From NCBI GenBank assembly GCA_000149225.2, contig CM000691.1, positions 558,001-622,000 on the forward strand: a stretch of 64,000 nucleotides of DNA, written 5' to 3'. The DNA is from Lachancea kluyveri NRRL Y-12651 (Eukaryota > Ascomycota > Saccharomycetes > Saccharomycetales > Saccharomycetaceae). The stretch's first letter is position 1. Every line of letters begins with the position of its first letter. The position numbers and the translations under genes were made by a program. Of the stretch, positions 30,949 through 42,416 are shown in pieces. The notes under the pieces were generated by a model. The model saw nothing but the letters and a program-made list of their open reading frames with translations. It made no database searches and was not told the DNA's origin.

Positions 30949-31022
30949 TGGTCTCTAGCGGGATCGAACCGCTGATCCCCGCGTTATTAGCACGGTGCCT
31001 TAACCAACTGGGCCAAGAGACC
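30949..31022 (-). tRNA. tRNA-Ile (anticodon AAU)
   Basis: A 74-nt gene on the minus strand. It folds as a full cloverleaf: acceptor stem GGTCTCT/AGAGACC, D arm GGCCCAGTTGG (A box), anticodon loop with AAT, and T arm with GGTTCGATCC (B box). The discriminator is A. No intron is present. A run of six T follows on the transcribed strand as a Pol III terminator. The sequence is essentially that of S. cerevisiae tRNA-Ile(AAU). Confidence 0.98.
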
Positions 31023-31347
31023 ATATCGATTTGGATGTTTTTCACAATTATATTAGAGCTATCTAACTACAGAGCTTGGTCACAAGCGTGCAATGATGTG
31101 GGATGAACTACGCTTTGACATTATCTTTAAATACTAGTTAGCAGCAGAATGGTATACGTGTGTCATTGGTTAGCTTAGAATCACCCTGGATATTGCGCAG
31201 CTTATTGTAATTCGAGCCTGAAGTGGTTGCAATTTTTGTTGGGGAAAGCCGTATATACGACCCGCAGCATTTGAAATAACACACCATGTCTATTCATCTT
31301 GTCACAAGTAGTTATGAGTCTGCATAAAACGAAATAAAAACATCACA
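31023..31347. promoter_or_regulatory. CAB2 promoter / tRNA-Ile upstream flank
   Basis: The 325-bp spacer lies upstream of both the tRNA-Ile gene and CAB2. No LTR remnant was recognised despite the tRNA neighbour. Confidence 0.45.
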
Positions 31348-32397
31348 ATGCCAATTCATACCTCCACTACGGAAGTTTCAAGAGCCATTGACCGCTCCAT
31401 CAGTGAAAGCTTAATCCCACCTGCTCAAATAACTGATGAAGAGAGATATTTTCTGACGAACCCAAGACCCGCTTACTTGGACGATTTGGTAAAGCAAGCA
31501 CAGGATTTTATTGAATTACAGTACTCCTTGGGTCGTAAGCGCATTGTTTTGGTCACTTCTGGTGGTACTACTGTACCTTTAGAAAATAATACCGTTAGAT
31601 TCATTGATAATTTTTCAGCAGGTACTCGTGGTGCCTCAAGTGCGGAACGATTCCTATCTCACGGCTACTCTGTAATCTTCTTGCACAGAGAATTCTCTTT
31701 AACGCCGTTTAACCGCTCCTTCACTCACAATACCGATACATTCTTTCTGGATTACTTTGATGAAAATGGACAATTGGAACCCAAATACAGGGATAAGATC
31801 CTGGAGAATAAAAAGCTTTACAATTGCTATTTGCGTAAGGAACAAAAATTGCTGTTGTTACCATTCACTACAGTGAACCAATACTTGTGGTCCTTAAAAG
31901 CCATTGCCAAATTGTTGAACCATCGCAGTGCGTTATTCTATTTGGCTGCAGCCGTCAGTGATTTTTTCGTTCCTTACTCGAGACTGCCTCAACACAAGAT
32001 TCAGTCGCAGGAATGCAATCAGGAACTGAGTGGCGAAGTGCATCCTAGTAGCACTACAATTGACGGGAAGTTAATTGTCAACTTAGACCCTGTGCCCAAA
32101 TTTTTGAGAAGATTGGTTGAATCATGGGCCGCGCAGGCAATGATTACATCTTTCAAGTTGGAGACAGATGAAAACATTTTAATTCACAAGGCCACCCAAG
32201 CCTTGGATAGATATAACCACCAACTAGTGATCGGTAATTTACTACAAACTAGGAATAAAGAGGTGGTATTTGTCTCTGAGGAGAATCGTAAAGGTGACTG
32301 GATTAGACTAAGTAGTGGCTCTGGTGTTATTGAAGACTTGATTATTCCTGAAGTAATTAAACGACACGACAAATGGATCACATCCCAAGAAAAATAG
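31348..32397 (+). CDS. CAB2: Cab2, phosphopantothenoylcysteine synthetase
   Basis: A 349-residue protein (S. cerevisiae YIL083C 365). It joins 4'-phosphopantothenate to cysteine, the second step of coenzyme A synthesis in the cytosol. Family motifs are VLVTSGGTTVPLE-type (IVLVTSGGTTVPLENNT), RFIDNFSAGTRGASSAERFL and FYLAAAVSDFFVP, with SFKLETDENIL near the C-terminus. It is the first of the chromosome IX orthologues interleaved with chromosome XIV orthologues. Confidence 0.96.
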   Translation: MPIHTSTTEVSRAIDRSISESLIPPAQITDEERYFLTNPRPAYLDDLVKQAQDFIELQYSLGRKRIVLVTSGGTTVPLENNTVRFIDNFSAGTRGASSAERFLSHGYSVIFLHREFSLTPFNRSFTHNTDTFFLDYFDENGQLEPKYRDKILENKKLYNCYLRKEQKLLLLPFTTVNQYLWSLKAIAKLLNHRSALFYLAAAVSDFFVPYSRLPQHKIQSQECNQELSGEVHPSSTTIDGKLIVNLDPVPKFLRRLVESWAAQAMITSFKLETDENILIHKATQALDRYNHQLVIGNLLQTRNKEVVFVSEENRKGDWIRLSSGSGVIEDLIIPEVIKRHDKWITSQEK

Positions 32398-32514
32398 TGC
32401 TTGCGTCTTTATTTACTGATTAATGTTTTTCTTTTTGTTTTTTTTAATCGATACTTGTGTACTTTTAAACATATACTCTATTTATCTTTCTCATGAGTAG
32501 AAAGGAAGTATAAG

Positions 32515-34002
32515 TTATAAAAATGTCAAACCTATGCCGTACTGGAAACCTTTTCTCACAGAATCACTGGAGTGGGCACTAATTGGGACAGTAAAATTCA
32601 GCTCGAACCTGGCTACCGGGTGTTTAAATACTAGACCTACACCTGTAGAGGTCGAATGTTCCTGAGCCAACGATTTGATGCAGCTGCTCAAGTTGGTATT
32701 GTTATGGTTAATTAATCTACCCCCGTTAACAAACCAATGCAACCTAAAGTTTGATTCGTACCAACGTCTAACAGGTAGACGACTAAACAAACTCACACCA
32801 TAAGCAACAAACGCATCCCCACCCATTGAGTCATACAAATCTTTGGGACCTAATCCCATTGCTTGGAATCCACGCACATCGTTGCTCCCACCGTTATGGA
32901 ACTTATCACCCATGTGCAAGGGTTGGGATTTGGGATGGAAATTGGAAATATAGCCACCTTTTAAGGTACCTGTCATAGTAATGAAATCGTTGGTAAACCA
33001 ACTATTGGTCTGGGAAAACTCCAGCGTGGTTTTCCAAAACTTACCTAGTGCTAGTTCGTTTAACAGCTTCGCGTAATTTCCCCTTGTTGGGGAAATTGCG
33101 TTATCTCTATCGTCTATGGTCATTATATGGCACAGTGAAACCTTTAGATCATCACCACCCTGGAATAATAAGTAGTCAGAAGCATGTGTAGAAGTTGCTT
33201 TAGTGCTTCTCCACAGATTTTCCCAATGAAGTTCGTGGTTAACAGGCAGATCTCCATAGAAACCACTCTTCAATGTTGTCCTAATACCACGCAAGAATAA
33301 TTCTGCTTGGCCCATCTGGCGCGAATTTTTGAATATGATTGAGTCCCATAACCACCACGGCGAGATAGGTTGGGTAAAGTTCAAAAAGTACGAGGAGTGG
33401 GTCTTAGTACCCTTTGTAGCATCAAATGTAAATTTCTCACCGCCTCCGAGGACATTACGCCATTGAAATTGTAAATAACCATCACCTTCACCGTTGCCGA
33501 TGTTCGTACCTGTCTTTGCAGAAAATTTCTTAATCGGCTGCAATTGCAAAGTAGGTACGATGTCAAGAACAGATATCGACGTTGGAATGTCGGATTTATA
33601 CATGAGACCAGGTAACTGTGTTTGTGTCACTGGGACTTGGAATGATCCCCTACTATCCAGAGTTTGAGAAACGTTCTCTACTAGGCCATTAGAAACCAAT
33701 TTGTAGTGTAGTGTATCGGATTGCTTAACCAATTGCTGGAAGTTCACGGCCTGATTAATTGTGGCATCTAGATAGCTTTGTAACACAGAAGGGCGGATAC
33801 TCTCGGCATTATTTACTACCACAGACGAGACTTTTACTGGCTTTGTTGAATTCTTTGCAAATAAGTCAGTAATGTATTGCATTTGTTGAGATTGAAGAAG
33901 CATCTGCTGACGGGATTCCGTTTCATTTATTTTTATCTGATTTGCAGATTCCTCACGGACCCTCGTTTCCAAGCTAGGACCATTTTCATGTATTTCTTCC
34001 AT
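32515..34002 (-). CDS. SAM50: Sam50, mitochondrial outer-membrane SAM complex core
   Basis: A 495-residue Omp85-family protein (S. cerevisiae YNL026W 484). The N-terminal third holds a single POTRA-like domain (PSVLQSYLDATINQAVNFQQL). The C-terminal two thirds form a 16-stranded barrel with motifs SGGxxxRGF-like (NGGSNDVRGFQAMGLGP) and a C-terminal aromatic strand ending FQYGIGLTFL. It inserts beta-barrel proteins such as Tom40 and porin into the outer membrane. Confidence 0.96.
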   Translation of the reverse strand: MEEIHENGPSLETRVREESANQIKINETESRQQMLLQSQQMQYITDLFAKNSTKPVKVSSVVVNNAESIRPSVLQSYLDATINQAVNFQQLVKQSDTLHYKLVSNGLVENVSQTLDSRGSFQVPVTQTQLPGLMYKSDIPTSISVLDIVPTLQLQPIKKFSAKTGTNIGNGEGDGYLQFQWRNVLGGGEKFTFDATKGTKTHSSYFLNFTQPISPWWLWDSIIFKNSRQMGQAELFLRGIRTTLKSGFYGDLPVNHELHWENLWRSTKATSTHASDYLLFQGGDDLKVSLCHIMTIDDRDNAISPTRGNYAKLLNELALGKFWKTTLEFSQTNSWFTNDFITMTGTLKGGYISNFHPKSQPLHMGDKFHNGGSNDVRGFQAMGLGPKDLYDSMGGDAFVAYGVSLFSRLPVRRWYESNFRLHWFVNGGRLINHNNTNLSSCIKSLAQEHSTSTGVGLVFKHPVARFELNFTVPISAHSSDSVRKGFQYGIGLTFL

Positions 34003-34228
34003 AGTAATCTCTATTTTCTGTTATACGTGTTGAAGGTGGATTGGATTGTAGCGAGCATCGCTTAAAGATAATTTTTTCGACGAGCCAATGACAGAAAAGA
34101 GATGCTTCAATAAAACTGTAAAGAATATACAGATGTAGAAACAGAAGTGAAAGCTATAAAAAAAAAAAACAAAGCGAAACCCAGAAAAAAAGAAAGTAAA
34201 ACAAAAGCTATTCATACATCATAATAAT

Positions 34229-35935
34229 CTACATAAACCTACTGGCAATATCTAATGGTGATCCTAAATCATGCTTCATTTTGTCAAACTCTTTTTCTTT
34301 AGCAGCTTCCTCATAAAGTGGTGCTATACACCGCCTACCACTGTCAGTCTTAAAATGTCTTCCCAACGCATCACTGCGAGCAAATTTCTTCCCACAACCC
34401 CAGGAAGTACCATCTTTCAAGTTACCTCCACAGATGTAGCGCTTCTTTCCTGTATGTAAGTCTTCATGTCTTTTTCGGTCATGTTGTCTTGCAAACGCCT
34501 TACCACATACGTTACAAGCGAACGGCCTCTCGTCGGTATGTGTTCGTAAATGTGATTTCAAATTATAAGGCCTAGTAAATTTTTTGTCACATAGTTCACA
34601 GGCGTAGATAGCCGGGTTCTTTTGAGAAGTCTTGCGTTTAGTGTTCCCCGTCAAATTTAGAGGTGTTTCACCCTCTTCTAAAGGCTCTTGATGTTGGTAC
34701 GATTCAGGTTTTGGTTTCGGCGGCGTCAAAGCTGCTAATTCCAATAGTTTCTCCCTGTTTTCGCTCAAGGACCTAGCTTTCTCCTCCGGTGATAAACTGC
34801 GAGCAAGCGATCTCGAAGAACGTCGTGATGTGGTCGAAGACTTTCTTCTTAACTTGCGTCCTTGGCGCATTTGCTCGTGAATTATTGAATCTTCGTCGTC
34901 ACTGGTTATCGCAGTCTCATCTTTCTCAACAGACAACAGGCTCAATTGAGGTTTTGGTCCATTGTTGAATGAGCCACGAGGCGAAGGTGTACCACTGACT
35001 ATGGATGGCGTTGTAACTTGAGAGGGACCATGCTCTTCTTTAAACTCTTGAATAGAAATACGTGGTGCAGTGGTGTTTGTTGGTGTGTTCATCGTAAATA
35101 TGGCGGCTGATGACATATCCAACTTAGGAAGCACCCCATGTGTTGGTAAAGTAGTATCTAATAAGTTTCTCAGCTGACTTGAATTGTTCATCGGATCCTC
35201 ATATCCTGCCGAAGGTAGCTCAAAGTCCTCTGTTCTCGAATGTACACTCAGTATTTCATCCAGCTCATCATCTCCTGTGGTCAAGTAGGATACGGCTGGT
35301 GATACGGCAGTGTCTTGTGGATTCAAATAAGGAGTATGATACATCGGAGAAGCATAGCCAGAGTACATCGATGGGGAGTCATCTTGAGCTGAGGTAGAAA
35401 GAATTTGGTTGTTGTTACTAGTGTTGTTTTGATTATTGCTGTTTGTGTTCGCGCTGGAATAATATCGTGATTGGTCATTGGAATATGATTCATTTAAAAA
35501 GTCTAGCCCGAGATTACTACTCGGAATAGCACCTGTCGAGGAATTATTGTTCGATGGGGGTACAACTTCTAGCTTCTCGGTCTGTTCAACGTTTATTGAA
35601 GGTGCCTGAAATTGTTGAGGTAACTGATGGCTAACATTCATGACAGAAGGACTCGTATTGGAATCACTAGGATTACTACCAGGAGAGAGCAGTACTTGCT
35701 GCTGGTGCTGTTGTTGGTTGCCGAAATGCTCAGACATGAATTGTTCAAAGTCTTGCCTAGCAGTATTGTTCGGGAAATCCGCAGTAAGAGTTACTGGTTC
35801 TCTCACCCTTTCATCATCATCATCGGCACCAATTCCACCTATGCCTTGGGTGTTAATAAAACTGTTAAAATCCATTACCTTGGTCCTTCTCTTTCGCCGT
35901 TTGTTCCTGTATTTTTCAATAGTGAGGCTGTTCAA
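34229..35935 (-). CDS. CRZ1: Crz1, calcineurin-responsive zinc-finger transcription factor
   Basis: The frame gives 568 residues (S. cerevisiae 678). A second ATG at 35875 ([10 protein letters not shown]) could be the real start; the first 20 residues are basic and unmatched, but their ATG has the better -3 context. C2H2 fingers lie near 442-530 ([40 protein letters not shown], then a third with CGGNLKD...[14 protein letters not shown]). A PRISIQEF segment near 293 matches the PxIxIT calcineurin docking site of Crz1 (PIISIQ in S. cerevisiae). A Ser-rich region near 375-395 ([18 protein letters not shown]) is a likely regulated phosphorylation patch. Dephosphorylated Crz1 enters the nucleus after calcium signals. 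Confidence 0.95.
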   Translation of the reverse strand: MNSLTIEKYRNKRRKRRTKVMDFNSFINTQGIGGIGADDDDERVREPVTLTADFPNNTARQDFEQFMSEHFGNQQQHQQQVLLSPGSNPSDSNTSPSVMNVSHQLPQQFQAPSINVEQTEKLEVVPPSNNNSSTGAIPSSNLGLDFLNESYSNDQSRYYSSANTNSNNQNNTSNNNQILSTSAQDDSPSMYSGYASPMYHTPYLNPQDTAVSPAVSYLTTGDDELDEILSVHSRTEDFELPSAGYEDPMNNSSQLRNLLDTTLPTHGVLPKLDMSSAAIFTMNTPTNTTAPRISIQEFKEEHGPSQVTTPSIVSGTPSPRGSFNNGPKPQLSLLSVEKDETAITSDDEDSIIHEQMRQGRKLRRKSSTTSRRSSRSLARSLSPEEKARSLSENREKLLELAALTPPKPKPESYQHQEPLEEGETPLNLTGNTKRKTSQKNPAIYACELCDKKFTRPYNLKSHLRTHTDERPFACNVCGKAFARQHDRKRHEDLHTGKKRYICGGNLKDGTSWGCGKKFARSDALGRHFKTDSGRRCIAPLYEEAAKEKEFDKMKHDLGSPLDIASRFM

Positions 35936-36622
35936 TTCTTAAAGAAAAGGGCTTTTCGGCTGGTTGCTATGCGAATTTCCTTTTTTTTTTCTTCTTCCGA
36001 AACCCTCGGATAAAAGTAATACGTACTGGAGATATCCTCGGAAATGTTTAGGTAGTGAACTGTAAGGGTCTAAGCGACTAAAGATCTAAGCGACTACCGG
36101 AGATAAACTCGTGGCTGGTTAGTTGTAAATCTCTATTTGTAAAAAATCTATAGCTGTGACTACTAGAAGCCTCAAAAAGAATGAAAATGCGAAAGTTCTA
36201 AAGAATATTCTCAACCGTAACGTAGTTGACAGATACTACTAGTAGAATACAAGGTATAACAAATTATTAATGGTCCTCTAAAAGTACGGGGCCACAATTG
36301 GATTACACCGCTTTGTATATTCTATTCTTGTAATATATTGATATATTGAGCAGCTTTGAACTCAGGCTGTCTAAATTGAAATGGTAAATAGTAATTGGAT
36401 AAAGTTTGCTGCTCTAAAATGCTCTTAAACTGGGAGAGGACGCGTTATAGTTATAATAGAAAGCTCTTAAACGAATGGTGTTAGATTGATCCCTTCATTC
36501 AATACCTTTGGAAAATCTTCTGCCCAGGAGCACGTATAAATGTCAAAGTTTGTTCGTTTTTTTTTTTTTTTTAAATATATATATATATATATATTTGTAT
36601 CAATCGTTTCCGTCTCTTCCAG
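35936..36622. other. CRZ1 promoter / TRM12 3' flank with T tract and (TA)n
   Basis: The 687-bp spacer lies between two minus-strand genes. It holds a 16-nt T run (36557-36572) followed directly by a TA dinucleotide run (about 36575-36594), near the TRM12 3' end. No gene was recognised. Confidence 0.55.
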
Positions 36623-37849
36623 CTATTTATAAACATCTACGTCAAGGCAAATATGCCAAACATCGGGTGCGAAGGTTTTTATCTTTTCTAAATGAACTGC
36701 TTTATAAGTTCGCTGAGGTTTGATGTTTTGTAACTCTCGCAAAACGTCTTCAACAAAAGTACCACTGTTTATATCTTTGATGTGAACGTTTTCGTGTATG
36801 TGTAAAGTGGACTTTTCAAGGCTGTTATATTTGGTGATCAATTTCAATGCAAGCGGCCAACCTGGTTTACTGGATGGTAGCAAACCTAAATTTATATGCC
36901 GTATGCGTAAATCGTCAAAACTACCCAGCCTCTCGATGCAGTTTTCATTACTCTCATTGTATACAAAGCACTGTTTTTTAAACTTGTTTTTATCTACACC
37001 TCTCTTAAGGCCCTCGATACTCCACGGATTCAATTCAAAACAAAACACTCTGCGGGCGCCTCTTTTCAGATAACTTAAAGTAAAATAGCCAATGCCTGCG
37101 TATAAATCAACGACATCGTTGCTCTCGATATCAGGGTAGGTGTCCAAAATACGCTTCTTTTCCTTGATATTTCCTCTGCTAAACATGGTAAATACAGGTG
37201 ACCAAAACTGGTGAATGCCATTTTGAATCACGTGACACCATATCGTTCGATCGAAATCATCTTCCGTAGGTTTCTCCCAAACTTCTTCAGTTAGTTGGCC
37301 TGTAAATAGTTTACCGTACAACGGATGGATGTTGAAGGGTCTTCTCATTACATCTTCCTCGATAATCGGCTTGTTGATGGCAATATGGGTGAATTGTGGG
37401 AAGACAGTCTGTAGCATAGATTCGAAAAAACCGTTTTTAGAAATTATGGCAAAGAGCTCGTGCCACTTGTCATGGAGGAAACTACGTTGTGCTGAGTTAT
37501 TGAAGAGTACCAGTGGTGAGTATAAAGTATAACGTAATGGTAAATGTACTATTAATTCCTCGCTTAGTGGAAGAGGGATGCTGTGAGATAGTAGGTAGTC
37601 CTTTGTAAACTTTATTAGAGGATCATCGTCATGCGTTGTGATTTCTTTTAACTCATAGTAACGTTTTGCCACCGAATATTGTGACAATATTTGTTCTAAA
37701 AGGCTGCTTCCGTCAGTAAGCTTTGTCTTGATTACCTTGTAACCGTTCTCTGAGACGATGGGTCTCGAAAAACTATTCTGTTCTTCCAAGAGAGTCTTGA
37801 TTTCTTTCACATGGCGTGGGTTATCTATTAAAATTTCAACGAATAGCAT
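36623..37849 (-). CDS. TRM12: Trm12/Tyw2, wybutosine-synthesis methyltransferase-like enzyme
   Basis: The first in-frame ATG is at 37849 (MLFVEILIDNPRHVKEIK), giving 408 residues (S. cerevisiae YML005W 462). The frame extends upstream only through a TTG codon. The SAM-binding motif VVDLYAGIGYFTLSYLKRG followed by FCFELNPWSIEGLKRG is clear. LPLRYTLYSPLVLFN and DIESNDVVDLYAG also fit the Trm5/Tyw2 family. The enzyme transfers the alpha-amino-alpha-carboxypropyl group from S-adenosylmethionine to the wybutosine precursor at G37 of tRNA-Phe. Unlike its neighbours, its S. cerevisiae orthologue lies on chromosome XIII. Confidence 0.88.
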   Translation of the reverse strand: MLFVEILIDNPRHVKEIKTLLEEQNSFSRPIVSENGYKVIKTKLTDGSSLLEQILSQYSVAKRYYELKEITTHDDDPLIKFTKDYLLSHSIPLPLSEELIVHLPLRYTLYSPLVLFNNSAQRSFLHDKWHELFAIISKNGFFESMLQTVFPQFTHIAINKPIIEEDVMRRPFNIHPLYGKLFTGQLTEEVWEKPTEDDFDRTIWCHVIQNGIHQFWSPVFTMFSRGNIKEKKRILDTYPDIESNDVVDLYAGIGYFTLSYLKRGARRVFCFELNPWSIEGLKRGVDKNKFKKQCFVYNESNENCIERLGSFDDLRIRHINLGLLPSSKPGWPLALKLITKYNSLEKSTLHIHENVHIKDINSGTFVEDVLRELQNIKPQRTYKAVHLEKIKTFAPDVWHICLDVDVYK

Positions 37850-38069
37850 GCCCAATGTAGTTTCTTTATTCAAGTAGTGATAGATTTTGGGACACAGCCT
37901 ATGTGTTTATTCAATTTTTTTTTATTTTAATTTTTTTTTTTTTTTCTTTTGGTTTTTCTTTTCATTTGTTTTTCTATTTTTTTTCTAATATGCTGGAATC
38001 ATATTTGAACCTTTATGCTACATCTGACTTGAAGGGGCGTGTTTTGAAACAGAGATGACAAATCACAAA
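37850..38069. promoter_or_regulatory. Divergent TRM12 / SDS3 promoter
   Basis: The 220-bp region between the two start codons is dominated by T tracts (about 37914-37985) that should keep it nucleosome-poor. Confidence 0.45.
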
Positions 38070-39172
38070 ATGAACTCTTCAGACAGTATGTGATCCTATT
38101 CCTATTGGCTCTTAGATCTAGACTTATGCTGTAGATATCTTTCTACATCTTTTTTTTTTCTAGCAACAAACTATTGATGGGTTAAAATTCGACCTATTGG
38201 ATTTTATGAGGTATTGTTACTACAGGAAGGTTATGGAGACAATTCGAACACGAGTACTAACCAAGCTTGATTTCAACAGTTTCTCGTAAGGACAAACGAA
38301 GACACAACTTTGAGAGCAAGGTATCCAAGATCGGCCAGAATTTTGGCTTGGAGAAAGATGGGCACTACAGAGACCGACTAACATCGTTGCAAACAAATTT
38401 AACCACTTTACATCAAGGGAACAATGCTCTGTTTATTCGCAAGCTACGTGACTTAGAGGAGCAAAGAGACTTGGAGTTGGTTCGTCTACGTTTATTCGAA
38501 GAGTATCGCGTGACCCGCGCTAGCATAGAGTTTCAGGAGGACATTGAAAAGACTAAGGAGGAGCACGAAAAGCTGATTAAACTATGCAAAGAAAAGCTCT
38601 ATGAATCATTAGAACGTAAGATCAAGAAGCTTCAAGAGGAAAGACTGCTGATGGACGTTGCCAACGCTCATTCATACGCCATGGACTACTCGAGAACAAA
38701 GTTCCAAAAGAACACAAGAAGTACTACTGCGAGTGCCTGGGATTCATCATCTAACGAATTTGGCAAGGATTTTTCAGCAAACGAAAGCGCTACTGATACA
38801 GGAACTGAGAGAAGGTCTTTAAGGAGGAGGGCAGCTACAGCGGCGGTAACATCTCGTACAATGAACGAAGAATCTGAATACCAATCGGGCAGAGAATCTT
38901 CTGTGCAGCTTTCCAGTAACAGCAAAGTTGTAAACAACAATGGGCCTGGTGCGTCTGATTCAGATTTCCTGCAGTATATCAGCGACTCAACAGACCTTCA
39001 TGCCTTGCTATTCGGTGAAAAGGAGCCGGAAAAGAAAAAAACGAGGTCAACGCAACGTTATTCTACAAAATCGGCACCTCCTTTACAGTCTTTGAAACCT
39101 GAAGAAGTTACTGAGGACATTGCTTTGATAAGGTCCTTGACTGGATTGCCACCTGCACCCTTCAAAAACTGA
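38070..39172 (+). CDS. SDS3: Sds3, Rpd3L deacetylase subunit, two exons
   Basis: The main frame (from 38267) has no ATG and opens with TTG. A canonical intron explains it. Exon 1 is ATG plus 13 nt (38070-38085), the intron is 38086-38279, and exon 2 runs 38280-39172. The spliced start reads MNSSDISRKDKRRHNFESK, which aligns with S. cerevisiae Sds3 (NKDLSRKDKRRFNIESK). The product is 302 residues (S. cerevisiae YIL084C 327). The centre is a coiled coil (LRDLEEQRDLELVRLRLFEE) ending in LLMDVANAHSYAMDYSR, and the C-terminus has RYSTKSAPPLQSLKPEEVTE. It holds the Rpd3L histone deacetylase together for gene repression. Confidence 0.93.
38086..38279 (+). other. Spliceosomal intron of SDS3
   Basis: The 194-nt intron has the consensus 5' splice site GTATGT at 38086-38091, the perfect branch point TACTAAC at 38255-38261, and a CAG 3' splice site at 38277-38279, 19 nt after the branch adenosine. 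It is phase 1, splitting an ATT codon after A. Unspliced RNA reaches a stop two codons past the 5' site. To my knowledge the S. cerevisiae gene lacks an intron. Confidence 0.92.
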
Positions 39173-39385
39173 AAGCGAAATATATCAGCGAGGGAAAATA
39201 AGATTTAAAAAAAAAAATAAACAAAGTGAGAGGAAAACGTATCACATGATTTTACCACAAAGATCTGTTATCCAACTTTTTTACGGTCGTTGTTGATGGA
39301 TCTCATAGTTGATGTGTTTTGCAGCATACGCATCCCTCTTTCCATTTGGTACTACGACGATTAAACGATACCGATACAAATACCA

Positions 39386-40972
39386 ATGCCACTGCCAAAG
39401 TTGCTGTGCACAACACGTCATTCCAGAATACGATTCTTGCGTGTCGTACTACTGATCGCTCTTATACTTTTATTTGTATTAAATATGCTTCGTTCAAGAA
39501 ACACCGATAAGATGGTGCCTAAACCCTATTCGAAGCGTGATATGAGTACTTTTAAAGATCATCCTTTCGTCAGTGGTTGCCAAGACCCATTTGCTTATAT
39601 AGCGTCACCACAGTATCGGAAGAGCAATGCGTCTTTCGTTATGCTTACAAGAAACCAGGAGATCGAAGGCGTGGTAAAATCTATGCAGAGCATCGAGAGA
39701 CATTTCAACCAATGGTTCCAGTATCCTTACGTATTTTTGAACGACGAGCCGTTCGACTCTGTTTTCCGTGATACTGTTGGCTCATTGACTACTGCAGAGG
39801 TAAGGTTCGGGGAGGTTGGTGAGCTAGATTGGGAGTTTCCACAGGACGTTAGGGACACCTTGCGCTTCAAGCATAGCATCGAGGATCAGGGCGATCGTGG
39901 GATTATGTACGGCAATATGGAATCCTACCATAAAATGTGTCGTTTTTACTCTGGAATCTTTTACAAACACCCATTGGTACAGGAATACGAATGGTATTGG
40001 AGGATTGAGCCCGATGTGGAATTCTTCTGCGATATCACGTATGATCCCTTCGTGGAAATGGAAAATTCGGGCAAAAAATATGGGTTCACGGTATTGATCA
40101 AAGAATTGTACTGGACTGTTCCAAACTTGTTCAGATTTACAAAGAGCTTTATCAAGCAAAATAACGTGAAAGTCGGAAAATTGTGGAAGCTCTTTACCAG
40201 GAGCTATAAAATCATATCAGGAGATGACCATTTGTCGAAATTCATCAATCATGGGTTTGAAGTTGACATTGAGATTTCCAAGAAAGTTGAGATAGATTAT
40301 CTATTGAGCACGCTGGACGAGCATTCGGATGACGAGAGCATTAGCGAAGAAGAGTTGAAGGCTTTGATCGACCGAGCTAAAAGGAAGACGCCAATCGTTG
40401 AGGATAAATTCGAGGACGAGGAATACAATTTGTGCCATTTTTGGAGTAACTTCGAAATCGCAAGGGTAGACGTTTTCGACAACGAGTTGTACAACGCGTA
40501 TTTCAAATACTTGGAGGAAACCGGTGGGTTTTGGTCCGAAAGATGGGGTGACGCCCCAGTGCATTCCCTTGGTTTGGCATTGTCTTTGGATACCAGCGAC
40601 ATCCACTATTTCCGCGACATTGGATACCAACATTCCACATTGGCGCATTGCCCGGCAAACAAGCTAGGCGGTCAACTACCGTATAGAGGCAATGACAAAT
40701 ACGAAAAGGACATTTTCCCGGGATACAGCGATTTGTTCAACAAGTTTTGGAAGATCGGAAGCGGTAGCAGTGGTCCGGGGAAAGACTACGGTTGCGGCTG
40801 CCGTTGCCGCTGCCCCAGAACAAGAGACATCGAGGATTCCTCGACAGAGTGCCCGACATTGTGGTTTAATTCAGTCCAAGACAACTACACCCCGCAAGAA
40901 CCTTTAGAGCTAGATTTTTTAGAGAAAAGCGTTAAAAGCCAGTTTTTAGAAGTCGTAGCTAATAGAGGGTAA
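39386..40972 (+). CDS. KTR5/KTR7-type alpha-1,2-mannosyltransferase (GT15)
   Basis: A 528-residue Golgi type II membrane protein. A short cytosolic tail and signal anchor (about residues 15-36, RIRFLRVVLLIALILLFVLN) precede a GT15 catalytic domain. FVMLTRNQEIEGVVKSMQSI, YPYVFLNDEPF, YWRIEPDVEFFCDI and NLCHFWSNFEIAR are family motifs. The GYQHSTLAHCP and CGCRCRCP segments near the C-terminus are typical of the Ktr5/Ktr7 branch. It adds mannose to protein glycans. In S. cerevisiae the pair KTR7 (YIL085C) and KTR5 (YNL029C) are duplicates; this single gene sits between orthologues from both chromosomes, so it represents the unduplicated ancestor. Confidence 0.92.
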   Translation: MPLPKLLCTTRHSRIRFLRVVLLIALILLFVLNMLRSRNTDKMVPKPYSKRDMSTFKDHPFVSGCQDPFAYIASPQYRKSNASFVMLTRNQEIEGVVKSMQSIERHFNQWFQYPYVFLNDEPFDSVFRDTVGSLTTAEVRFGEVGELDWEFPQDVRDTLRFKHSIEDQGDRGIMYGNMESYHKMCRFYSGIFYKHPLVQEYEWYWRIEPDVEFFCDITYDPFVEMENSGKKYGFTVLIKELYWTVPNLFRFTKSFIKQNNVKVGKLWKLFTRSYKIISGDDHLSKFINHGFEVDIEISKKVEIDYLLSTLDEHSDDESISEEELKALIDRAKRKTPIVEDKFEDEEYNLCHFWSNFEIARVDVFDNELYNAYFKYLEETGGFWSERWGDAPVHSLGLALSLDTSDIHYFRDIGYQHSTLAHCPANKLGGQLPYRGNDKYEKDIFPGYSDLFNKFWKIGSGSSGPGKDYGCGCRCRCPRTRDIEDSSTECPTLWFNSVQDNYTPQEPLELDFLEKSVKSQFLEVVANRG

Positions 40973-41114
40973 TCGCGCACCGCGAGAAAAGAGCAACACA
41001 CGCAGTTTAAGGATAGTAATACAATTCCAGATGTATTTATTTTCTCTGATTTTAGAGACCGTTATTTAGAAAAGAAATCTAGTGTACATAGAGTTGATAA
41101 TGGCACAGCGGCGT

Positions 41115-42416
<1,302 letters not shown>

